Assembly (NCBI GenBank): GCA_000320545.1
Contig: ADNK01000282.1
Span: 27,501 to 75,297 of the forward strand
Direction of reading: 5' to 3'
DNA: 47,797 nt
Source: Bigelowiella natans CCMP2755
Taxonomy: Eukaryota > Cercozoa > Chlorarachniophyceae
The notes beneath the pieces are model-generated. The model was not told the DNA's origin, did no database searches, and saw only the letters and a list, made by a program, of their open reading frames with translations. The translations under genes and the position numbers were made by a program. Each line of letters starts with the position of its first letter. Positions within the stretch are counted from its first letter, which is position 1. Below are positions 22,401 through 33,869 of the stretch, piece by piece.

Positions 22401-24475
22401 GAGCGAATTCGACACCATGCATTGGCCGCACACCTTGGGTCACCAGCAAATCCGATGCACGTTGGTACGGTATTAGAGCCTTCACGAATTCGGGATGGAG
22501 CACCCGGATATCTCTCTTCAAAACTTTGCGTGCGAGGGTGCTGAAGTGATCAATCTCTCTCTCCCCCCCGCCGTCTCCAAGACTCCCTCCCTCGGAGTCG
22601 GAGGAGGAGAATGCAGTAGAAGTGGAAGAGGTAGCACCGGCAGCAGTAGTTTCGGTGGTTTTGATTTGGTACAACCTCCCTGAATCGAGGCTCACAAGTC
22701 GACCATCACGGAGTGGAAATACCTTTGCTTTGCGGAGTGCCTCGATATTTCTCGCCTGATTTTTCTCCAAATCCCGGGCGAAGCAGTTGATAGCCCAAGC
22801 AAGCCACGCATACCGAAGACTCATACTGCCTTGAGTTTCATTCATTTTCCTTGTCTTTCCCTCCATCCCCTCCCCCCCCTCCTTTACGTCCCGATCGTCC
22901 TCCTCCTTTGCCCACAACGCCTTCTCCGAAATCAAGGAGAGTATCCTCACTACGACCTGCGCTCCAAACTCGCGAACACCTAGGTGCTTCTGCAGACGCA
23001 ACGGCATCTTACTGAGGGATTTGTGCAAAAGGCGAAATTTTGAGACTCGGCCAAGTATCGTGCTGGTAGCTTTGGCCAGACGGTCGTCGTCGGGACCCCG
23101 CAGCACCCGTGTTGGCGCAGTAAGGACGTGGCCCTCGCACATGAGAATAGGGAGGTCGGTGATTTCTTTGCGCACAGATTCAACAACAGGATGGAAGAAC
23201 TCGTCGGTCATGTCGTCGTTCAATGGCAGACAGAGCAGGAACCTCCTCAACAGCGAGTTGTAGCCTCCACAACCGAAGGTGGTAGGGGGGGGGGACAAAT
23301 TCTTAGAGTCGATGTTGGTGGTAGCCGACCCTAGTTTCTTTTTGAAGTCATCGTCAATGGTAGGGGGAGGAGGAGCACCACTGTTGCTATTGCTACTCCT
23401 CTGCTTTACGGTCTCGGATATGAAGAGAAGAGCCGCTTTGCGAAATGCTGGAGCGATCTGCTTACGGATAAATACGTTCCAAGCATCACCGCTATGAACA
23501 CCCTCTCGTGATGACGTCAGCTCCCAGTCTGCCTGAATCACGACCCTAAATCCGTAGTTTTTGATCGGCAGATATGCGAACAAATCCTGCTTTGGGATTA
23601 CGTCCGGGTTCCAGTCAATCTCATCATCGACGTCTTCTTCTCCACCGTGTAAACTGTTTGTTCTCGGGGAAGATAACGACGACGACGACGGCGAAAACTC
23701 AAGAGGAAAGGCGACCTGAACCTCAAGCTCTTTAGCTTTTGAACTCATCCCGATGCCGCCCTCCAACGGGGCGACATGGCTGGCGCGCAGCCATGTATAT
23801 CTTTCCAACGAAACAGTATCAACAACACTCTTTCGGTCTCCCCCCCCCTCCTCCTCATGAATATCTCCTCCTCCTTCCCCTTTCTTATCGCTTCCAACAA
23901 CGGAGGTGCTGGTAGAAATCACAGGTTTCGCAGCAGCTGCAGCTGCTATTGCATGTTGCTGCCTTACATCCACGAAGACGTAAGGTCCGCTCTCCCCACG
24001 AGCGAGGGTCTTCCTGACCTTCATCTCTGGATCTTCCACAGAAATATGGCGCAGCTTCTTCAAGAACAGCAGGAGACTGGGCTTTATCGAGTCCAATGCC
24101 TGGCTGACTTGTGCGACAATTTCGCTCTTCAGAACGACTCCGCGGTTAGTTTGGATTTCGTTGGCAAATGGAAGGATAATGACGGTGCCCTCATTGGCCT
24201 TCTTCTGGCCCTTCGTTTCTTCTCCGGAGATGTCGTCTTCTTTTTGTTGTAGACGTTGCTGCTGCTTCTGCTGCCGCTGCTCCTCTGGTGAAATGATCTC
24301 CGGGTAGATGTACCCCAAACAGTATTTTAGCCTTTGCCTTTTTGTGCTTTTGCTACTACTGCCAAAGACATCGTCATTTCGGTTGTTCTCACGATTGAAG
24401 CGGAAGTGTATTAGCCCGGAGTGTATCTCCGGTGTTAGCGTGATCTTGAAGACGGATTTGAATCCGATGCCTATG

Positions 24476-24511
<36 letters not shown>

Positions 24512-24550
24512 GATGTATGAGGATGGAGGATGATGCTGATGATGCCTCTG

Positions 24551-24592
<42 letters not shown>

Positions 24593-24854
24593 TGGTGACC
24601 CTTGTGTCCTATGCTGCCTTCAGAAGCCTTCTTGCTGCTGTGGCACATGATACAGAGAGCGTGCACGTCTGCCATGTTAAATCCACGCTCGTTGATGTGA
24701 ATTCGGAGGCGATCCTTGGTCGCACATATCGATACACGGGGGTTCGGATCATCGTATTTCGCATCGTCGGCGTTCTGGATGATCTCGTACAGAAAATGCG
24801 AGCCTGATGATGATACGGCAAGATTCGTGTGCACACATATTTGCGTGTGTGTGG

Positions 24855-24903
<49 letters not shown>

Positions 24904-25740
24904 ATGAACATGATGATAAACACTTACTCTTCGAGTAGAGGCCTTCTGCGAGTCGCTTCATCATACCCTCCAGCATCATATTGATATAGGAAGCGCTCTC
25001 ACCTTTTAGCAATTCAAACTTCCTGTATATTTCGGCGAACATATACTCGACTTCCTCCATATCTCTCGGTTTGCGATTCTGTTTGGTAGTGTCAGTCGTC
25101 GTAACTGATCGTAGTTGGGAAGATGTGCGAGCTGATAAGGGTGGCGGCTCAGACGAATCTATCATCGCCTGGTCATCACTGCTTTGATTCTCCCCACCAT
25201 CCTTGCTGTCGGATTTCCTCACGGCGTAAGCAGTAGAAGAAGGTATTTGAGATGACGATGAAGAGGACGGCAGCACCTTCTCCTCTACTTCCGGGGCTGT
25301 CCTCGTCGCTGGTTTTGTCAAACCGACGATATGCTCATCAGAGACTACTGCGGTGTTGTTGGTAGTAAGCTCATGCTCCCAATCGTACATGTTATCCCGA
25401 GCGATCTTCATGATGACGCTGTGGACGACGAATCTTGCGAGGCGAGGGGGCAGCAGCCGTGCTGCTACGCTACTAAAGTCTCGCAAGTCGCACTCCCTCA
25501 TGTGGGAAAGCATTGAGATGACCTCCGCCTCTATTTCCTGTCGCAGCTGCTCAATGGACCTTCGATGATCAAGGCCTACGATGCAGCGCGTGAAATGATA
25601 CGTAACGTGAGAGAAGTAATGTTATTTTCCCCTGTGATAGCCTCGGAGTTTTTCTGTATTTGCATGCTTGTTTACACATACATACAACGCTCTATGCATG
25701 AATATGTCGTAATGTAGAATTCGGGGCATCGAGAATAAAG

Positions 25741-25802
<62 letters not shown>

Positions 25803-26489
25803 CACAAATCATCATCAAAGACTGAATATGCGAGGTGAAGAGGCAGAGCAGCACGGACCCGATGATGAGGAGGATGATGACACTGGCGTTGAAGCCGAGA
25901 CTGTCATTTGGACAATTCTAGCCACGATTTGGTGCGCCTTGAATACCATGAAGAGAAATTTGCGAAGTCCTTCAGCCCTCCCAGAAGTGATGGTATTATC
26001 TAGCACCAGCGCGATATAAAAATAATGATGATAATGATGTTGAAACACAAGCACAATCACACAATATGTTGCTGCATGTGCGTGCGTTTTGGGTGAGGGT
26101 CGATGCTTTCATGAGTAGGACTGGGAAGAGTCGTTCATGATCTCCACCTTAACTACTACAAAGTCGGAAAAACAGCTGCTGCTGCCAAGCATGATATAAT
26201 ACGCAGTTGGTTTGTCGCGAAGAAAACGTGATGACTCCTACCCCCACCTTTCTCATCCGCCTCATCATCAAGGGCCTTTGAAAGAAATTTCACAGCTGCG
26301 AGTTTTCCGGGCGCCATGTGCTCCGACAGAGCTTCCACTGACTCAAATAGCGATGATGATGATGATGGCGATTGACCTTTGCTGTCCCTCGCAGAATCAT
26401 CAGTAGCTACTGTTCCTGCAATATATTGTCACAAAGCAATCTATTGGGTCTCTCCCTTTCACCTTCTTCCTCTCATCCTCTATCAGACT

Positions 26490-26523
<34 letters not shown>

Positions 26524-27578
26524 GCCACTACTAATATTGCTAATACTACATTACTGTTACAATACTACGACTGGTACTCAACGCTGCTGTCTAATCTACC
26601 GATGATTGATTGTTTACCTTTCTTCTTCTCAGAATCCTTCCCTTCTTTCCCACCTCGCTTGGCGTCGTTGTCGGAAAATATCGGGGGGAGAATGTGCTTG
26701 TTTCGTGCAAGAAGATCATTAAACGGCCTGTCAGATGCCTGCGACCAGCTCTTCACGCTCAGATTTTCCATAACCCTATAGATGGGGGGGGAGGGGGGGG
26801 AGGGTAGCAGATGGATGAAATGAGTGATGATAATGATGGTAATGATAATGACGACGGTGATGATGTTGATATTGATTGACAACCCGTAGTACTTATGAAG
26901 CTATACACGTAGTAGTATTAGTAGTAGTAGTAGTAGTTGTTGTAGTAGTAAAAGTAGTAGTAGTAGCATCTTCTTGCCAAACAATAGCTCGTAACTGTCC
27001 GAACAAGTCTCGTGTTGCCGTTTTTGAATTTGCGGTTTGTATGTATCTTATGGCAATGGTTCAATGGGGACTGCAATGAATATAGGCAGTGGTGCTACAA
27101 CGACTACTTTCTTTGAGCATTAACAAGCCTTTCGAGGATTCTCTTGTTGCTGCCGGTGTCATCCAAGGCATTGCGGATATACCCTACGAGTGTACTTTCC
27201 TCGACGAGAACCTGTGAGCGGTTGGCGGCGGCCGAGAGAGGTGGCGGGGAAGAGAGGGAGAGAAGAGGCGCAAAGCCAACAACAATATTTGGTGATAGTG
27301 TGGGTATTGAGTGTTGGTCGATTTCCAGCGGAAAAGTATTGTGATCGTTGTTTCTTTCTTGTTATGCTTGTTGCGGTCCCTGTCTCCCCACATACACACA
27401 CTCCGGGTAAGTCGCATTAATAATCTACAACCACGCCAACCTTGTTTGCATCATCGTCTTTTGTGCTTGCAGTGTCATCCTGCTCGCCACTTGCTCGACT
27501 TGTTGCTGTGGCTACGACGAGACCGTTATCAATGGCATTGCGAAGTCCCTTATGCTGAGCCAGTACCTTTGATGATGA

Positions 27579-27609
<31 letters not shown>

Positions 27610-28095
27610 GGTGGTGGTGAGCATGATGAGGTAGGACATGAATGATATTAGAAATGTCAACAATGAGCAATGAACGATGTGAAATCAGAGTATGGGTCAT
27701 CGGCCTCCAACCTCGAAGAAGTTCGGCATGAAGACTAATGGCATCTTAGTATCATTGGCCTCGGATTTTGGGTCGCTCATTATCAACTTGCGGAACTTCA
27801 TATCCATCTTGGTTAATACGTCAGAGACCTTCAAGCGTTCCCCCCTCTGCAGAGCCTGATCCAGCGTGTGGCGCAAATTTGCAGCCAGTTGTCCCTTGAC
27901 TTCATTGTTCATAACGTTGTGCACAATATTGAAGACTGCTTTGTTTTTGCGAAACGTAGCACCTGCGAGCTGAATGGCGGTCGCTGCTAATCTGTGTGTG
28001 CAGTAGCAAGGTGATGGTGCCGTGATGAAAGCGTTAGCATCGTGGATCATCGAATGTAAGGTCAATGACATTTAGAACGCACGCCAGAAAGAGAG

Positions 28096-28178
<83 letters not shown>

Positions 28179-28483
28179 GCTCGATTTTCTCTCTAGCATT
28201 TTTTGCAATGCTATCCTCCTCCTCCTCGATATTTTCTCCTTATCAATATGTGAGCATCTTCCTTATCATATGTCATCATCCTTTTCTGATTGATTTCATC
28301 CCCTCTCCCCGAAATCTCCCACTCCCGCCTCTCATCTGCCTCAGTAGCTACTGCACTATGTTTCTCCTTCTCCTCCTCCACTACTACTTCCACTACCTGT
28401 TACGATCTTTAGACTCACTAATGTACTTTTTGAGCTCTTCCATTTGGGTAGTTAAACTCGATTTCTAACGTCACGATTATGTA

Positions 28484-28522
<39 letters not shown>

Positions 28523-29158
28523 TGTCTATATATTATATAATTCGCAACAAACAGTCCGCCATCCATTCATAACATCCACGAGGCACATTTGCTTTTATTC
28601 GAATAGCGCCTCATTTTGTGCATCGGTCGACCTCACAAAGCAGCAGCTGCGCCTCGATCTCGTTTCTCGCTAAATCCAACGCGCTCTTAGCCTTTTTCTC
28701 TCTTTTCTGAATGAGGAAACCAGTAGCAGCAGTAGCAGCAGCCAGCAGCAGTTGAGAAACGTGGTAGATATAACGATAGTAGCAGTAGAAGAAGGAGGAG
28801 GAGGAGGAGGAGGAGGAGAAGAAGGAAAATAAAGTCAGAAGCGTTAAGCTACCGTAATTGTAGTTGCTGAAGGGAATGTGCGGTAAAGTTTTGTAGAAAA
28901 AGGAAGATTCACAGAATACATGATATTGCGTCGTATGCTACCTTGATCTCCTTCGCCAAGATATCATGATGCTTGACTTTACGTGCGCTCAGTTCGGCTT
29001 GCTTTACACACGTGATGGAGAAAATCTGTGAGTCTATATAGACACCTATGGGGGGAGTATTATTGATTGGTGAGCTCCAAATTTGTTGTACCCATTGATA
29101 TTCTTAAATCGATGGTGATGATGGTGGAACGTGAGAAACGCACACGCACACACACACA

Positions 29159-29195
<37 letters not shown>

Positions 29196-29514
29196 CTTGT
29201 ATATGAACACATCTATTTTCATCCCTTGATCATCAAGTTAGACAAAAATTCAAACAACGAATACCCATCTGGCCGAGCGAAGCGTAGCCCTTTTCCATAT
29301 GCCATTCTCTAAGACAATTCCTGACCTACATCGTGTCATCATATTCAGTATCATCATCGACTTCGTGGTGCATTCTCATAGCTCAAAAATGCGGCAAAGA
29401 AGAGCATAAAGTTCCCCTTAACGAATGAGGGAAAGAAAAGGCAATACCACAGTCAAAACCACCCGATTTAACGCCAGGCCTCATCTTGCTTCACACACAG
29501 TCGTAAACGCGCGC

Positions 29515-29554
<40 letters not shown>

Positions 29555-30702
29555 CTACAGCAGCCACACCTCATCATAATCCAATTTATACAGGTTACGC
29601 TCTTCCTGGATTGATGATGCTGGGATGGTGAAAGCACGGGACGACGTTCGTATAATGCAGGCGAAGGGGAAAGAAAAGAAGAATTACGCGCATTTATCTG
29701 GATCATAAGTTCAGTTCCGCAAAATGAAAGGACAAAGATCATTCTCCCCCCCCCCTCCCCCCACCCCTTCTAGCATAGGCATAGCTTCATCCTCTTCATA
29801 TCAACTTCGACCACACGCTCATTCCTCGCTGACTCACTTACCAAGAGCAGTCCATACATCTTTAGCCGATACTTGTGGCGTTTCCGTCGCTGCAATCTGG
29901 TTTGGTGAAATAAGCGATGATAAATGAGGAAGAAGCAATAGGTAGGAGGGGGATTGTTAAGTGGAAAGGCCTCCATCACACGAACATGAGTTGAGGATCA
30001 TCTATGCCTATTATGCATATATCTCTTTGTATCGATTGCAGCACCTCCCCTATAACGTTTACAATGAGCGGGTGGGAGATAAGGGACCCAAACTTAAGAT
30101 CGCGGAAGCTTTTCTGATAATAAGTATTCATCGTTTCAAAGGCGGCAGAGATCAGTCACAGACATGTATCTTGGAGGGGGGCGAGCTGTACTTGCGGAAG
30201 AACAGTCAATTCCGATCCTTCAACTTGGCAATTCAAAAACTTGCGGAGCTTCGCAAAATATCGATTCTTTGCTTTGTGGTTGTTATTGCTATTGGTACTA
30301 GTGTTATCATGTGCTAGTGTTATGTTGATCATTACTAGACGGAGGACGATTGCTTCTTGCCCAGATTCCATCCTCTTATCGTTAACTTTGTACACTTTCC
30401 ACTGATGAGAGGCACATAGACATTATAGTGAGTATAAGGAGAAAATAGATCAATAGTTCTTAAGATGCACACAGAGAGCATTTTAGGCTGCTGACCTTCA
30501 TCTGTTGGAGAATGTAGTCCTCTATATCGGATACAGTTACAATTGCGTGGGTCCGTAGGTAGGAGTTTATGATAGCATCCATAAAGTTGAAGGTTTTGTA
30601 AATTGAGTCGAAAACACTTGCCAGCTCCCTCTCGCACCATGAGAATGATCTTGGATGTGCTTCCAGTAGTCTGTGCAAATATATCTCAATATGTGCATAT
30701 GA

Positions 30703-30740
<38 letters not shown>

Positions 30741-31580
30741 AGGAAGACTTAACCTGGGATATGTATAACGGAGAAATTTCTCGACGTCTGTCGGTTTCAA
30801 AAAGCGCTGTTTCGATGACGATAAAAATTAGCATAATTTGAAGGACATATCAAAGTTTCTTGCGAATCGAGTGGTTGATGGTGCTTGGAAGCTATAATAT
30901 AGGATCTAAATACTCTCTTAAACATCCCACCTTTGCTGTAAGGTCGTTGCGAAGTTTTTCGAATCGGGCCAATATAAACTGCATTGATTAAGAGGGATGG
31001 AAAGAATCCGCGAGATGATTTCGCAAATTAAAACAGAAAAGGGCGATTTGTAGTACATTCATCCTTGCAGCGCTATTGGCAGTGGCTAATAGGAGAGAGA
31101 GAGAGAAAGAGAGGGAGAAAATGAATTCACCTCTTTCTTCGTGACCTCCTCGTCGACCAGCTCGGTGGCTGTAGCATTCCACTCCCTACGAAGGAAGAGA
31201 GCACATAGTTCATATATACAGCCTGATGCGAATAATAAACACGACGGCCACCTTGCTGCTGTGGATACAGCGACGGACGCAGCAGGTTTTGGTGCCCCTG
31301 GAGCATTCCACCCCCTACGAAGGAAGAGAGCACATAGTTCATATATACAGCCTGATGCGAATAATAAACACGACGGCCACCTTGCTGCTGTGGATACAGC
31401 GACGGACGCAGCAGATTTTGGTGCTCTAGAGCCATTGCTGGTCTCTCCAGATGACCACTGCTTCTGCTCTGTAGCGTGTCCAACTGAGAAGTGGCCTGTT
31501 GCATCTCCTTCAAATCCAAGCCCTCCAACTTGAATCTTCTTCGCCTTGCTGGAATAGAGTCTTTTCCTTCGGCGAGGCAT
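18038..31580 (-). CDS. NO VEIN (NOV)-like protein: GHKL ATPase domain and C-terminal PD-(D/E)XK-like NOV domain, 22 exons, about 2,987 aa
   Basis: Minus-strand exons: 31580-31131, 30978-30931, 30806-30754, 30670-30496, 30266-30192, 30113-30045, 29896-29842, 29619-29570, 29025-28942, 28706-28632, 28464-28397, 27991-27712, 27566-27441, 27211-27108, 26775-26618, 26337-26248, 25999-25823, 25575-24928, 24803-24600, 24470-21301, 21095-19445, 19191-18038. They sum to 8,964 nt and all phases agree. The ATPase starts near residue 929: SSHFLYEIIQNADDA (N box), a stretch where other GHKL ATPases have D-x-G (here NERGF), and GSIGHKG-IGFKSVFKIT, the ATP lid. The last 131 residues match the NOV C-terminal domain: GEERVYHHLV, PYDI (D about 2895) and VEVKTT (E about 2908, K about 2910), a PD-(D/E)XK nuclease-like arrangement. 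Arabidopsis NO VEIN is a nuclear protein of similar length needed for vascular development and auxin patterning; its biochemical role is unclear. The N-terminal third is helical and coiled-coil-like. Exon 1 is the least certain. Confidence 0.85.
18729..18818 (-). repeat. 45-bp tandem repeat, two copies, in-frame in the NOV-like gene
   Basis: Two adjacent 45-nt units encode the 15-residue repeat NPPAITGSNQIPRNS / NPAAITGSSQIPRNS in a disordered linker of the last exon. The frame is kept. Confidence 0.85.
19380..19412. repeat. (TC)n microsatellite in NOV-like intron
   Basis: A dinucleotide run in the intron between exons 21095-19445 and 19191-18038, reading GA on the coding strand. Confidence 0.9.
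24471..24599 (-). other. 129-nt microsatellite intron of the NOV-like gene, stop-free and a multiple of three
   Basis: On the coding strand the donor follows CACAAGG at 24600 and the acceptor is CACATAG before 24470. The intron is mostly (CA)n at 24551-24591 and (CAT)n at 24474-24510. It has no in-frame stop and is 43 codons long, so retention would insert a His/Thr-rich stretch between GSIGHKG and IGFKSVF. Removal restores the expected GHKL motif HKGIGFKSVF, which is why I call it an intron. Confidence 0.75.
24866..24900. repeat. (GA)n microsatellite in intron
   Basis: A GA run in the NOV-like intron between exons 25575-24928 and 24803-24600; it reads CT on the coding strand and lies in the 5' half of the intron. 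Confidence 0.9.
25744..25799. repeat. (TA)n followed by (GA)n in intron
   Basis: A compound microsatellite with TA units switching to GA units near 25773, in the NOV-like intron between exons 25999-25823 and 25575-24928. Confidence 0.9.
28100..28176. repeat. Long (GA)n microsatellite in intron
   Basis: The longest GA tract in the window, with only AAAG interruptions, in the NOV-like intron 28396-27992. On the coding strand it is CT-rich. Confidence 0.9.
29521..29552. repeat. (AC)n microsatellite in NOV-like intron
   Basis: On the coding strand this is a (GT)n tract starting about 17 bases after the donor at 29569. A similar tract at about 30703-30738 lies in another intron of the same gene, and TA tracts lie at 28488-28515 and 29164-29192. 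Confidence 0.85.
31175..31432. repeat. Nearly exact 129-bp tandem duplication in NOV-like exon 1
   Basis: Two head-to-tail copies start at 31175 and 31304 and differ at only a few positions near their ends. The period is 129 bases (43 codons), so every reading frame carries on through it. In the chosen frame the repeated peptide contains AASVAVSTAARWPSCLLFAS. The high identity implies a very recent duplication. Confidence 0.9.
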
Positions 31581-32523
31581 TAGTCTTTTGAGGTGGTGAT
31601 GAGTCCAATGTTCACGATAGCGGCTTTATGTTCTGTTCGATCAGTAACCACACATCATGATTACTATACTTACTCCTCCGCCATCACCAGTGCTACAAGC
31701 TGCTACCTAACGTGCGTCTCGAGCTTTCGAACTCTACTTTGCACACGCGTGAGTAACAGACACTGTTTCGGTGAAGAGCGCTTGAGCAACCAGGTGAATC
31801 TTTCGGAAAACATGCTGCGATAATGTATTTTGATTGTCGCTTCAGATAAACGACAACAGTATCTTTCTCGACCTCGTGAGCCGATTTACACAGATAGTTC
31901 TTATTTCCTAAGGACACATGTTGACTCTTCCCAAAGTGTCTTGCTAGTTGCAGTTGTGATGTGATGGTTGCTGGAATCTCATATACTGTGACAATTTATT
32001 TTGCTTGTCGCTTCAAATAAACAATTATAGTATCTTCTCCGCCTCGTGAGCCGATTAACACAGATAGTTCTTATTTCCTTTGGACGACACTCGTTGACTT
32101 GCAAGTGCAATTGCAATCCTATCACAACGTTTGTTGTGATTATTGCGGGAAGCTCCACGAACAGACCGATAATCAACCCAATAATAACTAAAAGGATCTT
32201 AGTAGAATAGGCAGCGGAGACGGGCGACCACCATGCCCTTCTATGCGCTTGCCCTGCTCGCCCTCTTACCCGTGCCTTCGTCGGTGGGTTCAATACCCAG
32301 CTGGAACTTAGAGAGAAAACTGCCGGCCTTCTCCCGTCTACCTTCCCTCGAGCGATTTGATGTGCCAATCATGTAATTAGCAAACGAGATGAGAGATGGG
32401 AGGAACTTCCAACTAACCTTCCGAACACCTCCCTGGCAGGAAGTTTGAGAGCATGCAGGAGACTCTCAAACTTGGGACAGCAGCGATCCTCACAGGAATA
32501 AGCAGTCATCCCGAGGCGAAAAA
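31581..32523. other. Divergent intergenic region, NOV-like and JmjC genes
   Basis: No gene supported. It holds two diverged direct repeat copies (listed separately). The minus-strand open frame at 31979-32368 lies over one copy and has no recognisable similarity. Promoters for both flanking genes should be here, but no specific element was identified. Confidence 0.6.
31822..32105. repeat. Two diverged direct repeat copies (about 31822-31930 and 31990-32105) between divergent genes
   Basis: Shared blocks include TTGTCGCTTCA, AGTATCTT, CCTCGTGAGCCGATT, ACACAGATAGTTCTTATTTC and GTTGACT, in the same order and orientation. Offsets are about 166 bases. The blocks are separated by diverged sequence. 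Confidence 0.8.
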
Positions 32524-32766
32524 ATGGCGAGCGTGGGAACGGTAGAAATGCATTCAATTGATGTACGTTATGCAGAGATTGATCATCCGAACCTCGGCAG
32601 GTGGAAGATAGATAACCTGAGGAAAGTCGAGGATTATTTCTCAAGTGTCCAGGTATTAAACGTTAGATAGATGGGGAGGGGGTTGAGAAGGAAGACGAAG
32701 AGCATGCCATGTTAATACTAGCTAGGTCTCGATTGCCACTGCTACGCATAATCACCTGTGTGCGCT

Positions 32767-32802
<36 letters not shown>

Positions 32803-33103
32803 GGATCGCATTTTTTAGTTTATTATCAAATGATGAACCTCTCCATCCTTGTCTATAGATTCATGCCAAGGGCAAAGGATCCACCTTCTATGATTTAGGC
32901 CGAAACAACACGCTAGGGATTCGTGGCCTCAATCCCAATGTCGTTTGTTATTCAGTGATTCGGCAGATTAGGGGAGGGGATGGTGACACGTGTTTATATG
33001 TCATCGACGTGATTCAGGTATACCATCAACGAACGGTCGAGGATTTCTTTCAGTGCAGTGGAACTGAGTACGTTCAAGGCTTAACTCATAACCTCTCCCC
33101 CAT

Positions 33104-33140
<37 letters not shown>

Positions 33141-33802
33141 GTGTGTTGTTGGTGCTTATGTGGCATTGTATATCACACGCCTGGCGTATGTCCACAGGTT
33201 CCCTTATGTCCCCGGAGGCAGCCATCCAACTTTTGACCCCGATATTCTTCCGAGGTGGTGGTTGTCTTCGTTTTCTCCTTTTTTGTGGGATAGAGAAATG
33301 AAGAAGAAGAAGAGCAACAACAACAACAACAAGGAACGACGGAACATTTCTGTCCTCTTTCCCTACTCCAACCATTTCAGTATGTAAACAACGAGGAGGC
33401 ACGTGTGTGTTGCCAAATCATTCTTTGTCGGCGTGTATAGTCACCTGTCACTTCTTTACCGCCACAACAACTCGCAGGGCCCATTTCACCTTCCCTGAGG
33501 ATCATTTGACACACGAAAACTTCTACTGGTATATTGTAATGAGATGATGGTGATGAGGTCATTTGTACGCACTTTCCATATACTGATGTGATTTATGTAA
33601 TCGATTGATACATCCTCCGCGTGTTGAATGTAGCTGTGAAGGGAAAATCAAGGGAAAATCAAAAATCGTTTCGAGCAGTAGTGAGTTGCTCAGTGGAGAG
33701 ATTCAAAGCAGCCCACCCCACCTCTCACCTCCCCTTCTTCTGTGTGTGACTTTCAGGGCGTGTGGTGGCACCAATACGTACTCACATTACGATAAGTATG
33801 TT

Positions 33803-33869
<67 letters not shown>

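Noticed and set aside
31141-31533. Plus-strand open frame of 130 codons across the 129-bp duplication
   Set aside because: It is open because the duplication period is a multiple of three. The minus frame joins in phase to downstream NOV-like exons; this frame has no partner.
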